A stretch of DNA of 64,000 nucleotides. Origin: Verrucomicrobiales bacterium. GTDB taxonomy: Bacteria > Verrucomicrobiota > Verrucomicrobiia > Verrucomicrobiales > DEV007. Below, piece after piece: positions 25,710 to 34,742 of this stretch; within the stretch, counting starts at the first letter, position 1, and each line of letters starts with the position of its first letter. The notes beneath the pieces are model-generated. The model was not told the origin of the DNA and searched no databases. It saw nothing but the letters and a program-made list of their open reading frames with translations. Location of the stretch: positions 1 to 64,000 of the forward strand of contig JARGPI010000028.1 in NCBI GenBank assembly GCA_029213005.1. Direction: 5' to 3'. The position numbers and the translations under genes were made by a program.

Positions 25710-27342
25710 ACATTATCCGCCATACCAAGGTGAGTCCTCCGAACGCCGCAATGAGGAAAAAGATCATCGCGAGTCCGGGGTAGCCGAAGATGGTGAATTT
25801 GGACTCGATGTTCATGAGCATGGATGCGCCGATAATGAGGGCGGAAAGGATCAAGCCCACGGTGATCCGGTTGGCGACGCGGTAGAAGCCGGCGAGGATC
25901 TTCTCTTCGTCAATTCCTGATACATCGAGCGCCATTCGGTTATCGGCAATCGTTTCGAGGGCCCGGTTGAGTCGTTCCGGTGTGTTAACAAAGAGTGCTT
26001 TAAGCTCAGTGAGGTAATCAACGAGATTACTGCCGGTGAGCTGGCTGGTGATTCTGACCTGGGCGATCTCGGTCATGTAGCGTCGAATCGATGCGTCGGG
26101 ATTGAACTTCGGGGCCAGTTTTTCCCCGATCAGATCGATGTTCAGCAGCATTTTTCCGATCATGTAGACGGCGTCCGGGATTCGTAATCCGTTCTTGCCG
26201 CAAGCACTGATCACTTTCATGACGAGGCCCCCCACTTTTAAATTCTCGAGGACGGTGTTTTGTCGACTCAGGACAATTTCCTTGATCACATTTTCAAAAT
26301 TCTCCGGTGAGAAATCATCGCGGGGCGTTCCCATCAAGCGGGCGACCTTCGCTGCTTTGGCGCTTTCCCCCTCGGCGACCGCTCCCAGAAACTGAACGAT
26401 ATGATCGCGGAGGTCGTCGGAGACTTTGCCTACCATTCCGAGATCTATTAAAGCGAGTTTGTGGTCGCGGGTTAGCAATATATTACCGGGATGGGGATCG
26501 GCGTGGAAAAAGCCATCGAGTGTGACCTGCTTCAAATAGGCCTGAAAGAGGTCTTCCGCGAGTTGGTCTCCATTGACTTCGGCCATGACGACTCCGGACA
26601 AATCGGTAATCTTGTTGCCGTCGATGTATTCCATCGTGAGCACCCCGGAGGAACAATAGTCTTTGATCGGAGCGGGTACGATCAGGTTGGGGGCTTCGGC
26701 CAAATTGGCACCGAGCCGGCTCAAATTCTCGGCTTCTGCGAGGTAGTTGAGTTCGTTCAAGATCGCGGTGCGGAATTGGTTGATTACTATATCAATATCA
26801 TACTGTTTGCCGAAGTCGGTGTGCTTGTAGAGAAAGTCGGCCACTTCCTGAATCGCATCGAACTCTTTAACCATTCGGGATCGAATTCCCGGGCGTTGGA
26901 TCTTAACTGCGACTTGAGTCTTGCCATCGCGCAGCACGGCACGGTGAACCTGTCCGATCGAGGCGGAAGCGAGTGGCATCTCGGTAAAGTCGGAGAAGAG
27001 CCGCGATATCTTTGCGCCCAGTTCCTCTTCGACGGCCGTCTCGATTTCTTCATACGGAACGGGATCGACATCGTCCTGCAGCTTTTCAAGGGCGGCGATA
27101 TACTCCGGGGGCATCAGATCAACCCGGGTCGATAGCAATTGGCCGACTTTAATAAATGTCGGGCCGAGTTTTTCCAGATCTTCAACGAAGGAAGCCGCAT
27201 CGTCGCTCGGTTCGACGTCTTCGACTTCAAAATTCGTGGCAACTTCGGGGTGAGATGACGAAAGTTTCGGAATGTATTTTAACATCATTCCGGCAACGTC
27301 TTTGTAGGTGGCGAATCGTTCCAGGGCTGTTGATTGTGACAT
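25690..27342 (-). CDS. AarF/ABC1/UbiB-family atypical kinase
   Basis: 550 residues from the ATG at 27342; an upstream in-frame start at 27453 lacks protein-like sequence. UbiB-family motifs are intact: KVGQ (65-68) with STRVDLMPPEY, the alanine-rich nucleotide loop ASASIGQVHRA (125-135), VAVKIQRPG, GFFHADPHPGN and LIDLGMVG. Two hydrophobic helices at the C-terminus (about 495-545) anchor it to the membrane. The family consists of ATPases/kinases linked to ubiquinone biosynthesis and lipid homeostasis. No ubi or men genes adjoin it, so the isoprenoid role is only inferred. It shares a 20-bp overlap with the DUF2254 gene. Confidence 0.88.
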   Translation of the reverse strand: MSQSTALERFATYKDVAGMMLKYIPKLSSSHPEVATNFEVEDVEPSDDAASFVEDLEKLGPTFIKVGQLLSTRVDLMPPEYIAALEKLQDDVDPVPYEEIETAVEEELGAKISRLFSDFTEMPLASASIGQVHRAVLRDGKTQVAVKIQRPGIRSRMVKEFDAIQEVADFLYKHTDFGKQYDIDIVINQFRTAILNELNYLAEAENLSRLGANLAEAPNLIVPAPIKDYCSSGVLTMEYIDGNKITDLSGVVMAEVNGDQLAEDLFQAYLKQVTLDGFFHADPHPGNILLTRDHKLALIDLGMVGKVSDDLRDHIVQFLGAVAEGESAKAAKVARLMGTPRDDFSPENFENVIKEIVLSRQNTVLENLKVGGLVMKVISACGKNGLRIPDAVYMIGKMLLNIDLIGEKLAPKFNPDASIRRYMTEIAQVRITSQLTGSNLVDYLTELKALFVNTPERLNRALETIADNRMALDVSGIDEEKILAGFYRVANRITVGLILSALIIGASMLMNIESKFTIFGYPGLAMIFFLIAAFGGLTLVWRIMFGKEKG

Positions 27343-27592
27343 GTAGTAAGTAGTTCCCGCACTGGTTTTGCTGGAAGCATGCCAACGACGGATTCCCCCG
27401 GAGGCCCCCTTGAGAGGCGATAAACCCTCTGGAAAAACGGCACGGAATTGCAAAATGCATGAAAAATTGAGGCGGTCTGCATGATCTCGCGGCCAGTGAC
27501 CTCTCTGAATCTGACAAAATGCACTGAAAAGGCCAATTCACGCTGGTGGCACACCTATTGCAGAACATCCCGACGAACGCTTAAATTTCGAC

Positions 27593-27626
27593 GCTGTACC
27601 CAGTGCCATTTTAGACTGTACCCTGT
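27593..27626. repeat. Dispersed palindromic repeat, degenerate pair
   Basis: GCTGTACCCAGTGCC and GACTGTACCCTGT are two eroded direct copies of the ACTGTAC-AGG-GTACAGT unit. They sit just before the ATG of the phospholipase D gene, in the roughly 290-bp gap after the AarF-like gene. Nothing else was recognised in that gap. Confidence 0.6.
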
Positions 27627-27632
27627 TTGATT

Positions 27633-28880
27633 ATGTCCATCCCTATTCCCAATCCAGAAAACGGACGATCATTGATTCATTTGGAAAGCCTCGTCGGTGA
27701 ACCGTGGACTTCGCACAACCGCGTTGTCATCCTGGAGAACGGAGACGAGATTTTCCCAGCCATGCTGGAAGCTATCGATCGGGCCGAACGGGATATCGTC
27801 TTTTTAACTTATGTTTACTGGCAGGGGGAGGTCGCTCATCAGTTTGCTGAAAAGCTGGCGAAAAAAGCCAGAGAGGGGGTGCACTGCCAGGTGCTTCTCG
27901 ACTTCCATGGCAGTATCAAGACAAAGTGGAGTCTTTTGAATATGATGGAGGAAGCCGGGGTCGTGCTGGCGAAATATAACCCTTTCTGCTGGTCGGATCC
28001 GCTGCGGTATCAGCACCGCACTCACCGGAAAATTCTGGTGTGTGACAGTCGGGTCGGTTTTGTCGGAGGGGTGGGGATCGCTGACGAATGGAAAGGCTGC
28101 GCCAGTAATCCCGGGGAACGGCACGATTTTCATTTTCGGGTCGACGGGCCGAGCGTCAAATCGCTCTCAGAAGCCTTCTGTGATAACTGGGAATCACCGT
28201 GGACGTTTTTAAGGGGAGGCGGGAAGCCGCCCGAGGCGATTCGCTACGATAACCCGGAATACGACAAAAAGAGGCAGCTGCCCGTCGAGAACTCCGGAGT
28301 GGAAGAGGATGTTCGAATTCTCCCGCTGGTGAGTTCGCCCCGGGAAACCAAATCCGAGGCCAGCAATGCCTACGCTGCGATGCTCCATTCAGCGAAAAAT
28401 CACATCAGGATTATCAGTGCCTACCTCATCCCGGATCAGGGGATGATCGATCTGTTTCGGATCACCGCACAGCGCGGTGTCAGAATTGAATTGGTGATTC
28501 CAGGGCCCTTCCGGGACTCATGGCTCGCTCAGAGTCGTTCGCGGACGGCATGGCGAGAACTGCTCGAATGTGGCGTGGAGCTTTATCTCTATCAACCGAC
28601 GATGTGCCACGCCAAAGCGACGATTATCGACGATACGCTGACGACTGTCGGGTCGATCAATTTTGATCTCCTCTCATTTCGTCTTAATGAAGAGGTAAAT
28701 ATCATCATCCATTCCAGAAGTTTTGCGGAAATGATGATAGAGAAATTTAACAACGACAAGAGCAAGTCGCTTGAGATGACGCTGGAGGAATTTGAAAAGC
28801 GCAGTGCCTGGATGAGGCTTAAAGAGCGCGCCTCAAGATTGCTACCCCTTCCTTACTGGCGGAAGGGGTGCGGTTACTAA
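27633..28880 (+). CDS. Phospholipase D-family cardiolipin synthase-like protein
   Basis: 415 residues starting at the ATG 27633 (a TTG at 27627 is less likely). Two HKD motifs are complete: His131-x-Lys133-x4-Asp138 (HRKILVCD, followed by GFVGG) and His326 in CHAKATIIDD followed by VGSINFD. It lacks N-terminal membrane helices, so it resembles the ClsB/YbhO-like class rather than full ClsA. Members transfer phosphatidyl groups to make cardiolipin at the inner membrane. A second, membrane-anchored paralogue lies at 60878. Confidence 0.85.
   Translation: MSIPIPNPENGRSLIHLESLVGEPWTSHNRVVILENGDEIFPAMLEAIDRAERDIVFLTYVYWQGEVAHQFAEKLAKKAREGVHCQVLLDFHGSIKTKWSLLNMMEEAGVVLAKYNPFCWSDPLRYQHRTHRKILVCDSRVGFVGGVGIADEWKGCASNPGERHDFHFRVDGPSVKSLSEAFCDNWESPWTFLRGGGKPPEAIRYDNPEYDKKRQLPVENSGVEEDVRILPLVSSPRETKSEASNAYAAMLHSAKNHIRIISAYLIPDQGMIDLFRITAQRGVRIELVIPGPFRDSWLAQSRSRTAWRELLECGVELYLYQPTMCHAKATIIDDTLTTVGSINFDLLSFRLNEEVNIIIHSRSFAEMMIEKFNNDKSKSLEMTLEEFEKRSAWMRLKERASRLLPLPYWRKGCGY
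28844..28869. terminator. Strong hairpin at convergent gene ends
   Basis: ACCCCTTCC and GGAAGGGGT form a perfect 9-bp stem with an 8-base loop (TTACTGGC). It spans the last codons of the phospholipase D gene and lies between two convergent genes only 4 bp apart. No T-run follows on either strand, so its role as terminator is uncertain. Confidence 0.4.
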
Positions 28881-28884
28881 TCCG

Positions 28885-29361
28885 TTAGTTATTACCAACC
28901 GATTGCATCTCCCGGAGCTTTCTGAGCTTGGCAACATGACTCTGAACTCTAGGGTGTAACATAGTTGTGAAAACGTTGGCGCAATCGTCGAGCACCTCCT
29001 CGTGAGAGAGGATGTCATCGTAGAATTTGAGAAGATTGTCTTCCCGCTTCAAAAGCATCTTGATCGCATCTTCCTCGTCCGACACCTGCGAGGGTTGGCG
29101 GGGGAAAAATTGATAGGTCCCGAGGTGATCGGAAGCCACACTTTGTGCTCCCAGATCTTCAATGGCCATTTCCAGGTCGCGGAGCGAATCTTTGTGATCA
29201 TCGCGAATCGGGCTGAGATCGTGAGCAATTTGCTCATCCTGAAAACAGGCGATGACCCGAATGTAGTCATTGATTATCGAATTTTCGGCATCCAGTGCGG
29301 ACACACAGGTTTGGGCGCATTCCACTTTGGATACCGGATTATGCATGATTGTTTTTTTCAT
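28885..29361 (-). CDS. Ferritin-like four-helix protein, DUF2383/PA2169-type
   Basis: 158 residues from the ATG at 29361. Wholly helical, with ECAQTCVSALDAENSIINDY, then DEQIAHDLSPIRDDHKDSLRDL, then EEDAIKMLLKREDNLLKFYDDIL, and HPRVQSHVAKLRKL: the spacing of acidic and His residues in a ferritin-like bundle (DUF2383 group). Such proteins often accompany stress-response genes. It is 10 bp downstream of a glycine-zipper lipoprotein and surely co-transcribed. Whether it binds metal cannot be decided. Confidence 0.65.
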   Translation of the reverse strand: MKKTIMHNPVSKVECAQTCVSALDAENSIINDYIRVIACFQDEQIAHDLSPIRDDHKDSLRDLEMAIEDLGAQSVASDHLGTYQFFPRQPSQVSDEEDAIKMLLKREDNLLKFYDDILSHEEVLDDCANVFTTMLHPRVQSHVAKLRKLREMQSVGNN

Positions 29362-29371
29362 AATGATTTGT

Positions 29372-29608
29372 TTAATATCCTCTGCGGTCCCGACTGCTTC
29401 CCACAGCCGCACCGGCGGCAGCCCCAATGGCACCTCCGATGAGAGCTCCCTCTCCGCGATTTCCATCACCTGCGGCGACAGCGCCGATTGCAGCGCCTCC
29501 AAGTCCTCCCCGGACGGCACCACGTTGAGTGTTGGTCTCACAGCTGGTAAAAATCAGCATTGAGCAGGCGGACAAAAGACAGGCGGATTTGGTGAACAGA
29601 TTGGTCAT
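29372..29608 (-). CDS. Small glycine-zipper lipoprotein
   Basis: 78 residues: lipoprotein signal with lipobox IFTSC (Cys at about 23), then two glycine-zipper runs (GGLGGAAIGAVAAG and GALIGGAIGAAAGAAVG), ending in an Arg-rich tail. Such zippers insert into or oligomerise in the outer membrane; small YMGG/osmotic-stress lipoproteins look like this. GGGAGGGG precedes the ATG. First gene of a two-gene unit with the ferritin-like protein. Confidence 0.75.
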   Translation of the reverse strand: MTNLFTKSACLLSACSMLIFTSCETNTQRGAVRGGLGGAAIGAVAAGDGNRGEGALIGGAIGAAAGAAVGSSRDRRGY

Positions 29609-29767
29609 AACCCCTCCCAGTAGCGCAGCAAGCGTGCCGGGGCTGTATGCCCCGTATCACCGTGAGAGAGCCCGATTTTCAGCCGAAAATCATGCCGATT
29701 GCATGATTTTATTGACGAAGTGCATGGATGAAAGGCAGGCCGAACGGGCCATTTGCCGGGGAAAGAA

Positions 29768-29839
29768 TACACCCACCAGGAATCGAACCTGGACCTTCGG
29801 CTCCGGAGGCCGACGTAATATCCATTTTACTATGGGTGC
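29768..29839 (-). tRNA. tRNA-Arg (anticodon CCG)
   Basis: Read on the minus strand it has acceptor GCACCCA/TGGGTGT, D-arm GTAA/TTAC, anticodon stem TCGGC/GCCGA with loop CTCCGGA (anticodon CCG), T-arm CCAGG-TTCGATT-CCTGG and discriminator A. CCA is not encoded. It decodes CGG. Confidence 0.95.
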
Positions 29840-29946
29840 GTTAAAAATGACGGCTATCGTCGCGCGGGGCGTAAAGTGTTCCTTTACACGCTTATTGGCA
29901 AGTAATATCGTCCCGACCCTTTGGATTTTTCAAAGTGAACTCGAAT

Positions 29947-30729
29947 ATGAATCAATCCCAGACAGGAAAAAGAGTGGTTATCAAGATCGGCACCGGCGTT
30001 CTGGCGCGGGGTGATGCCGGGGAATTGCACCACGCGATGATCGCCCGTCTCGCTCAGGCGATCGCGGATCTCTGCCACTCAGGCCATCAGTGTATCGTCG
30101 TTTCATCGGGGGCCGTCGGGGCGGGGGTCTGTTATTTCGAGCTCAAGGAAAGACCTACCGATATCGCATTAAAACAGGCCTGCGCCGCTGCCGGGCAGGC
30201 GATGCTGATGCATCTGTATGAGCACCAGTTCAGTCTTCACCGCCTTAAAATTGCCCAGCTTCTCCTCACTCACGATGATCTGGAAAATCCGAAGCGGCTT
30301 AAAAATGTGAACAATACCCTGAGCACTTTGCTGGGTTTCAAAGGCATTATTCCCATCATTAACGAGAACGATTCGGTCGCAACATTTGAGCTCAATGTCG
30401 GCGATAACGACACCCTTTCCTCGAAGGTGGCTCAGCTCATCAATGCTGATTTGCTGATTCTCCTTACCGCCGTTCCCGGGCTGCAGGGGCCCGATGCGAA
30501 GGATGAGAACGACATCATCACCCATGTCGAGGACGTCGATACCGTTTTATCCTACGCTCACGACGACACCGGAAAACTCTCCGTCGGAGGGATGGGAAGC
30601 AAGCTTCTCGCGGTAAAATCGTCTGTGTCCGCGGGGATTGAGACCGTTATCGCCAGCGGATTTGCACCGGAGCAACTCGGCGATATCGTTGACGGCAAAG
30701 GGATCTGTACCCGTTTCTCCGCTAAGTGA
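29947..30729 (+). CDS. proB: Glutamate 5-kinase, short form without PUA domain
   Basis: 260 residues. Amino-acid kinase motifs: VVIKIGTGVLA (N-terminal phosphate loop), SSGAVGAG, ENDSVAT and GGMGSKLLAVK. It phosphorylates L-glutamate to gamma-glutamyl phosphate, the first step of proline synthesis. The PUA domain found in the roughly 367-residue E. coli protein is absent; short forms exist in other phyla. The ATG at 29947 is preferred to a GTG at 29935. proA follows 21 bp later, giving a proBA operon. It starts about 110 bp from the divergent tRNA-Arg. Confidence 0.93.
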   Translation: MNQSQTGKRVVIKIGTGVLARGDAGELHHAMIARLAQAIADLCHSGHQCIVVSSGAVGAGVCYFELKERPTDIALKQACAAAGQAMLMHLYEHQFSLHRLKIAQLLLTHDDLENPKRLKNVNNTLSTLLGFKGIIPIINENDSVATFELNVGDNDTLSSKVAQLINADLLILLTAVPGLQGPDAKDENDIITHVEDVDTVLSYAHDDTGKLSVGGMGSKLLAVKSSVSAGIETVIASGFAPEQLGDIVDGKGICTRFSAK

Positions 30730-30750
30730 TCCAACTCTTTTTTTATCTCT

Positions 30751-32022
30751 ATGAATTCCGAAGATATCCAGGCAGAAGTCCTGAAAATGGGGGCCCAGGC
30801 CCGTGCCGCCGCCCACGCGTTGACCAAACTGACCAGCGATCAGAAAAATGAAATCCTCCGGGCAATGGCGGATTCGGTTCTGGCGAACGAGGCCGCGATT
30901 CTCGAAGCGAACGAAAAAGATCTCGCCTCAGCCGATGAACTCGGCCTGACCGATGCGATGAAAGACCGGCTCCGTCTCGATTCGGAGCGTCTCGCCGGCA
31001 TCGCAAACGGCATTCGCGAAGTCGCCGATCTGCATGACCCAACCGGCGAAGTGATCAAGGAATGGACCCGGCCCAACGGCCTTCGCATCCAGAAAAAGCG
31101 CACTCCGATCGGCGTGATCGGTATCATTTTCGAAAGCCGCCCCAATGTGACCAGCGACGCCGCAGTCCTGTGTTTCAAAACCGGAAACGCCACCATTTTG
31201 CGCGGCGGGAAAGAGGCGATCCACTCCAATCGCGCGCTCGCTGCCGCTTTGCAAGAGGGTGGTGCGCCCGCGGGATTGCCCGATCATTCCATTCAGTTGA
31301 TTCCCTTTACCGATCGCGAAAGCGTCCGCTACATGGCCGAGATGGATAAATATCTCGACCTGATTATTCCCCGGGGTGGAGCCGGATTGATCGAAGCGGT
31401 GGTCTCTATGGCGCGGATGCCGGTGATCAAACATTACGACGGGATTTGTCATGTGTTTGTCGATAAAGATGCCGATCTCAGCATGGCCGAAGAGATCACC
31501 ATCAATTCGAAGATTCAGAAACCCTCCGTCTGTAATGCCCTTGAAACCTTGTTGATCCACAAAGATGTCGCTGAGGCGTTTGCGCCGCAGATTGCGGAGA
31601 GTTTGCTGGCGAAAAACGTCGAGCTTCGCGGCGATGAAGCATTTATGGCGCTGTGTCATTCAGACGCGGTGATTCCGGCTACCGAGGCCGACTGGACCAC
31701 CGAATATCTCGACTACATCCTCGCGGTGAAAGTCGTGGATGACCTCGACGCCGCGATTTCGCACATCAACCACTACGGATCCCATCACACCGAGACCATT
31801 GTGACCCGCGATGCGGCCGCAGCCGAAAAATTTCAGCTCGAAATTGATTCAGCGACCGTGTTCTGGAACGCCTCGACACGATTCAGCGATGGCGGAGAGT
31901 TCGGCTTCGGTGCAGAAATCGGGATCAGCACCGACAAGCTGCACGCCCGCGGACCGATGGCTCTGGAGGAATTGACCAGTTATAAATATCTCGTATTTGG
32001 CGAAGGCCAGGTCCGTGGATAA
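30751..32022 (+). CDS. proA: Gamma-glutamyl phosphate reductase
   Basis: 423 residues, standard length. Family hallmarks include NEILRAMADSVL, KRTPIGVIGIIFESRPNV, GNATILRGGKEAIHSN, IPRGGAGLIEAV, IQKPSVCNALET (catalytic Cys) and the C-terminal GFGAEIGISTDKLHARGPM. It reduces gamma-glutamyl phosphate with NADPH to glutamate semialdehyde, working with the upstream kinase in proline synthesis. It converges with the MutM-family gene (34 bp between ends). Confidence 0.97.
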   Translation: MNSEDIQAEVLKMGAQARAAAHALTKLTSDQKNEILRAMADSVLANEAAILEANEKDLASADELGLTDAMKDRLRLDSERLAGIANGIREVADLHDPTGEVIKEWTRPNGLRIQKKRTPIGVIGIIFESRPNVTSDAAVLCFKTGNATILRGGKEAIHSNRALAAALQEGGAPAGLPDHSIQLIPFTDRESVRYMAEMDKYLDLIIPRGGAGLIEAVVSMARMPVIKHYDGICHVFVDKDADLSMAEEITINSKIQKPSVCNALETLLIHKDVAEAFAPQIAESLLAKNVELRGDEAFMALCHSDAVIPATEADWTTEYLDYILAVKVVDDLDAAISHINHYGSHHTETIVTRDAAAAEKFQLEIDSATVFWNASTRFSDGGEFGFGAEIGISTDKLHARGPMALEELTSYKYLVFGEGQVRG

Positions 32023-32056
32023 ATGGTCTCGAATTGGATAAGGCGGCAACCGAAAC

Positions 32057-32857
32057 TCATCCCTGACACTGCGGGCACCAACAGGTTGTCCGCCCTCGCA
32101 GGTCCGCCCGCACCAAATCCGCTCCACATCCTTTCCGGGGACATTTCCCTCCATCTTTCCACCGATGCGTGAAAAGCCAGGTTTTCGGCGGATCGCTCCA
32201 ATCTTCCCCGATGATCTGTAACGCTTTCCGCGAAACTTCGCGTGTCGCTTTCCACAGCTCATTGACCTGTTTCGCGGTCAGATCACCGCATCTGGTCGCC
32301 GGATCGATTTTGATTTTCCAGCAAATTTCATCGGCCATCCAATTCCCGATTCCGGGAAAAAAGCGCTGATCCATCAGAACGGTCTTAATCGGCGATTTTT
32401 TAAAACGCCCAAGAAAGGCCTCCATTTTTGTCCGGGTAAACCGATCGCTGGTCACGGCCGGTGGCAGCGCGGCCCACCACTCTGGAAAATCCTCACAACG
32501 ATCAAAAATCACCTTTCCGAACATGCGGGGATCACAAAAAACGAGGGTCTGCTTTTTTCCCCGGAGCACGAGATGGTCATGCTTTTCGGGCTCATAATCG
32601 CGAGGCTGGCTCGATAGCCGCCCCGTCATTCCGAGGTGCAATCCCAGCCAGTGTCCATTACTGAACTGAAAAAGTATTTGTTTCCCGTGGGCGAAACTGC
32701 CGGTCAGCTTCTCTCCCTTAAGATGTTTCACGATAGCCCGCGCCGGTGCATCGCGAAAAATCCGCGCTTTGGGGTGGGCCAGCACCTCGACAATTGGATC
32801 ACCAATTCCCGGATCCCACTCTTTTCGGTAATATTCGACTTCCGCTAATTCCGGCAT
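32057..32857 (-). CDS. Formamidopyrimidine-DNA glycosylase family (MutM/Nei) protein
   Basis: 266 residues. Starts PELAEVE with Pro2 and Glu3, the catalytic residues; Lys59 in HGKQ is the conserved lysine; HLGMTGR and the helix-2-turn-helix MDQRFFPGIGNWMADE are intact; and a C-terminal zinc finger CPRKGC..CWCPQC closes the protein. It excises oxidised bases from DNA and cleaves the backbone. PELAEVE rather than PELPEVE places it outside the classic MutM group, so substrate range is open. It is monocistronic and divergent from the peptide-transport operon. Confidence 0.9.
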   Translation of the reverse strand: MPELAEVEYYRKEWDPGIGDPIVEVLAHPKARIFRDAPARAIVKHLKGEKLTGSFAHGKQILFQFSNGHWLGLHLGMTGRLSSQPRDYEPEKHDHLVLRGKKQTLVFCDPRMFGKVIFDRCEDFPEWWAALPPAVTSDRFTRTKMEAFLGRFKKSPIKTVLMDQRFFPGIGNWMADEICWKIKIDPATRCGDLTAKQVNELWKATREVSRKALQIIGEDWSDPPKTWLFTHRWKDGGKCPRKGCGADLVRADLRGRTTCWCPQCQG

Positions 32858-33026
32858 GATTTCTCAGAAAAAGACGCAATCTATCATCCAATCCCCCCGC
32901 TGTCTCCGGTGCCGGGGTCAATTGCGGGTTTTAAGCGTTGCAACGCAGCGGCCTTTGGCGAACATTTCACCCGTCCAATTTTGATGTTCGAGGGAAAAAA
33001 ACAGAGTGGTTCCGGGTCCCAAAGTG

Positions 33027-33067
33027 GACTGTACAGGGTACAGTCGCAAAGTGTACAGGGTACAGTC
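33027..33067. repeat. Dispersed palindromic repeat, two direct copies
   Basis: GACTGTACAGGGTACAGTC (33027-33045, complete) and GTGTACAGGGTACAGTC (33051-33067). Both are the same orientation, unlike the inverted pairs at 8437 and 56851. They lie about 45 bp upstream of the lipoprotein start of the oligopeptide binding protein and may be in its leader. Confidence 0.85.
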
Positions 33068-33112
33068 GGTCTTCAGGCCGTGCCGGGCCGGGATTCCCGC
33101 AGGGAAAAATCC

Positions 33113-34741
33113 TTGCTGAGACCTCTACTTTCGAGACTGCTGGTTTTCTTCCTTTTGGCGATTCTTCTCACTGGCTGCGGAAGACGGGAGCGCAAGGTTG
33201 ATCGGGCGACAAAAGACGGGATTCTTCTCCTCGGCAACGGGGCGGAGCCGAAAGCGCTCGATCCCCATCTCGTCAGCTCGGTTGGGGATAGCAATATCCT
33301 GCGCGCTATGTTCGAAGGGCTGGTCACCTATCATCCGTCGGACGATTCAAAAAATGAGCCGGGCGTAGCGGAGCGATGGGAGTCGAATCCCGATGCCACC
33401 GAGTGGACTTTCTATCTCAGAAAAGATGCCAAGTGGTCTAATGGCGACCCTGTTACCGCTCACGATTTTGTCTACTCTTTCGGTCGCCTTCTCCACCCCG
33501 AAATGGGAGGACCCTATACCTCCATGCTCTATATCCTGAAGAATGCGGCGAAGTATAACAAAGGCGAAATCAAGTCGATGGACCAAGTCGGAGTCAGGGC
33601 GGAGGGTGATCACCTGCTGCATTGCACCCTTGAGAATCCTGCTCCGTTTTTTCCCGATGTCGTCAAACACACCACTTTTCTTCCGGTCCACAAAGCAACT
33701 ATAGAAAAGTACGGCTCGATGACTGACCATTTTACCAAATGGCAGGTCCCGGGGAATTCGGTAAGTAACGGAGCGTTCAAACTGACCAAGTGGAGAATCA
33801 ACGGCTACGTTCAGGTCGATAAAAATCCCCACTACTGGGATGCCGAAAACGTAAAGCTCAACGCGATCAGATTTTTTCCGATGGACAATGCTTTCACCGA
33901 AGAGCGCGCCTTTCGGAACGGTCTGCTCCACGTCACCTACGTGACTCCATCCAGCCTGATCGGGCGCTATCGCAAAATGGAGAACACGCCTCTCAGGGCC
34001 GAGACTTACTCAGGGACTTATTTTTACCGATTCAATACCACCCGCGAACTGTCCGGGAATATTCACTTTCGACGCGCGCTCTCCGCCGCGATTGACCGTC
34101 AGCGGATCGTCGAATTTGTCACGGCAGGTGGGCAGCAGCCGGCTTACGGTTTCACCCCGCCGTCGGAAGGTGGGTATCAGCCACCGGACCGGGTGGCGTT
34201 TGATCCCGAGGCCGCCCGCGAGCACCTCCGGAAAGCCGGTTTCGAATCCGGGGCCGATGTTCCGAAATTTGTCCTCTTTATCAATACTTCGGAAAGCCAC
34301 AAAGACATCGCGGTCGCAATTCAGGATATGTGGAAGACCCACCTCGGAATCGACGGTATCGAGATCCAGAACCAGGAATGGAAAGTCTACCAGAAAACCA
34401 TTCAGGATCTGAACTACGATGTCGCCAGAGCAGGGTGGATCGGGGACTATGTTGATCCGGATACTTTTCTTTCCCTTTTCACGACCAACAACACGAACAA
34501 CAGTACCGGATGGTCGAATCCCGATTACGACCGCAAAATGGTCGAAGCGTCCCGGCTTTTTAAAGTCGAAGAACGGTATGCCAAACTACAGGAAGCGGAA
34601 GATATTCTCCTCGATGAATTGCCGATCACCCCGCTCTACTGGTACACCTCGGTGTATTTGATCGATCCGGGCGTGAAAAACTGGCATCCGCTTTTGTTAA
34701 ATAACCATCCCTATAAACACATCGAGTTGAGGGCGAATTAA
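33113..34741 (+). CDS. Oligopeptide ABC transporter substrate-binding lipoprotein
   Basis: 542 residues. The start is a TTG at 33113, chosen because AGGGA lies about 8 bp upstream and the protein then begins with a lipoprotein signal (LLRPLLSRLLVFFLLAILLTGC, lipobox LTGC). Longer frames run through the palindromic repeat and lack a signal. The mature part is a family 5 solute-binding protein (SBP_bac_5): PKALDPHLVSS, AERWESNPDATEWTFYLR, WSNGDPVTAHDFVYSF and YDVARAGWIGDYVDP, as in OppA/DppA/MppA. It captures peptides in the periplasm. Two permease genes follow (1 bp and 6 bp gaps), but no ATPase. Confidence 0.9.
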   Translation: MLRPLLSRLLVFFLLAILLTGCGRRERKVDRATKDGILLLGNGAEPKALDPHLVSSVGDSNILRAMFEGLVTYHPSDDSKNEPGVAERWESNPDATEWTFYLRKDAKWSNGDPVTAHDFVYSFGRLLHPEMGGPYTSMLYILKNAAKYNKGEIKSMDQVGVRAEGDHLLHCTLENPAPFFPDVVKHTTFLPVHKATIEKYGSMTDHFTKWQVPGNSVSNGAFKLTKWRINGYVQVDKNPHYWDAENVKLNAIRFFPMDNAFTEERAFRNGLLHVTYVTPSSLIGRYRKMENTPLRAETYSGTYFYRFNTTRELSGNIHFRRALSAAIDRQRIVEFVTAGGQQPAYGFTPPSEGGYQPPDRVAFDPEAAREHLRKAGFESGADVPKFVLFINTSESHKDIAVAIQDMWKTHLGIDGIEIQNQEWKVYQKTIQDLNYDVARAGWIGDYVDPDTFLSLFTTNNTNNSTGWSNPDYDRKMVEASRLFKVEERYAKLQEAEDILLDELPITPLYWYTSVYLIDPGVKNWHPLLLNNHPYKHIELRAN

Positions 34742-34742
34742 T

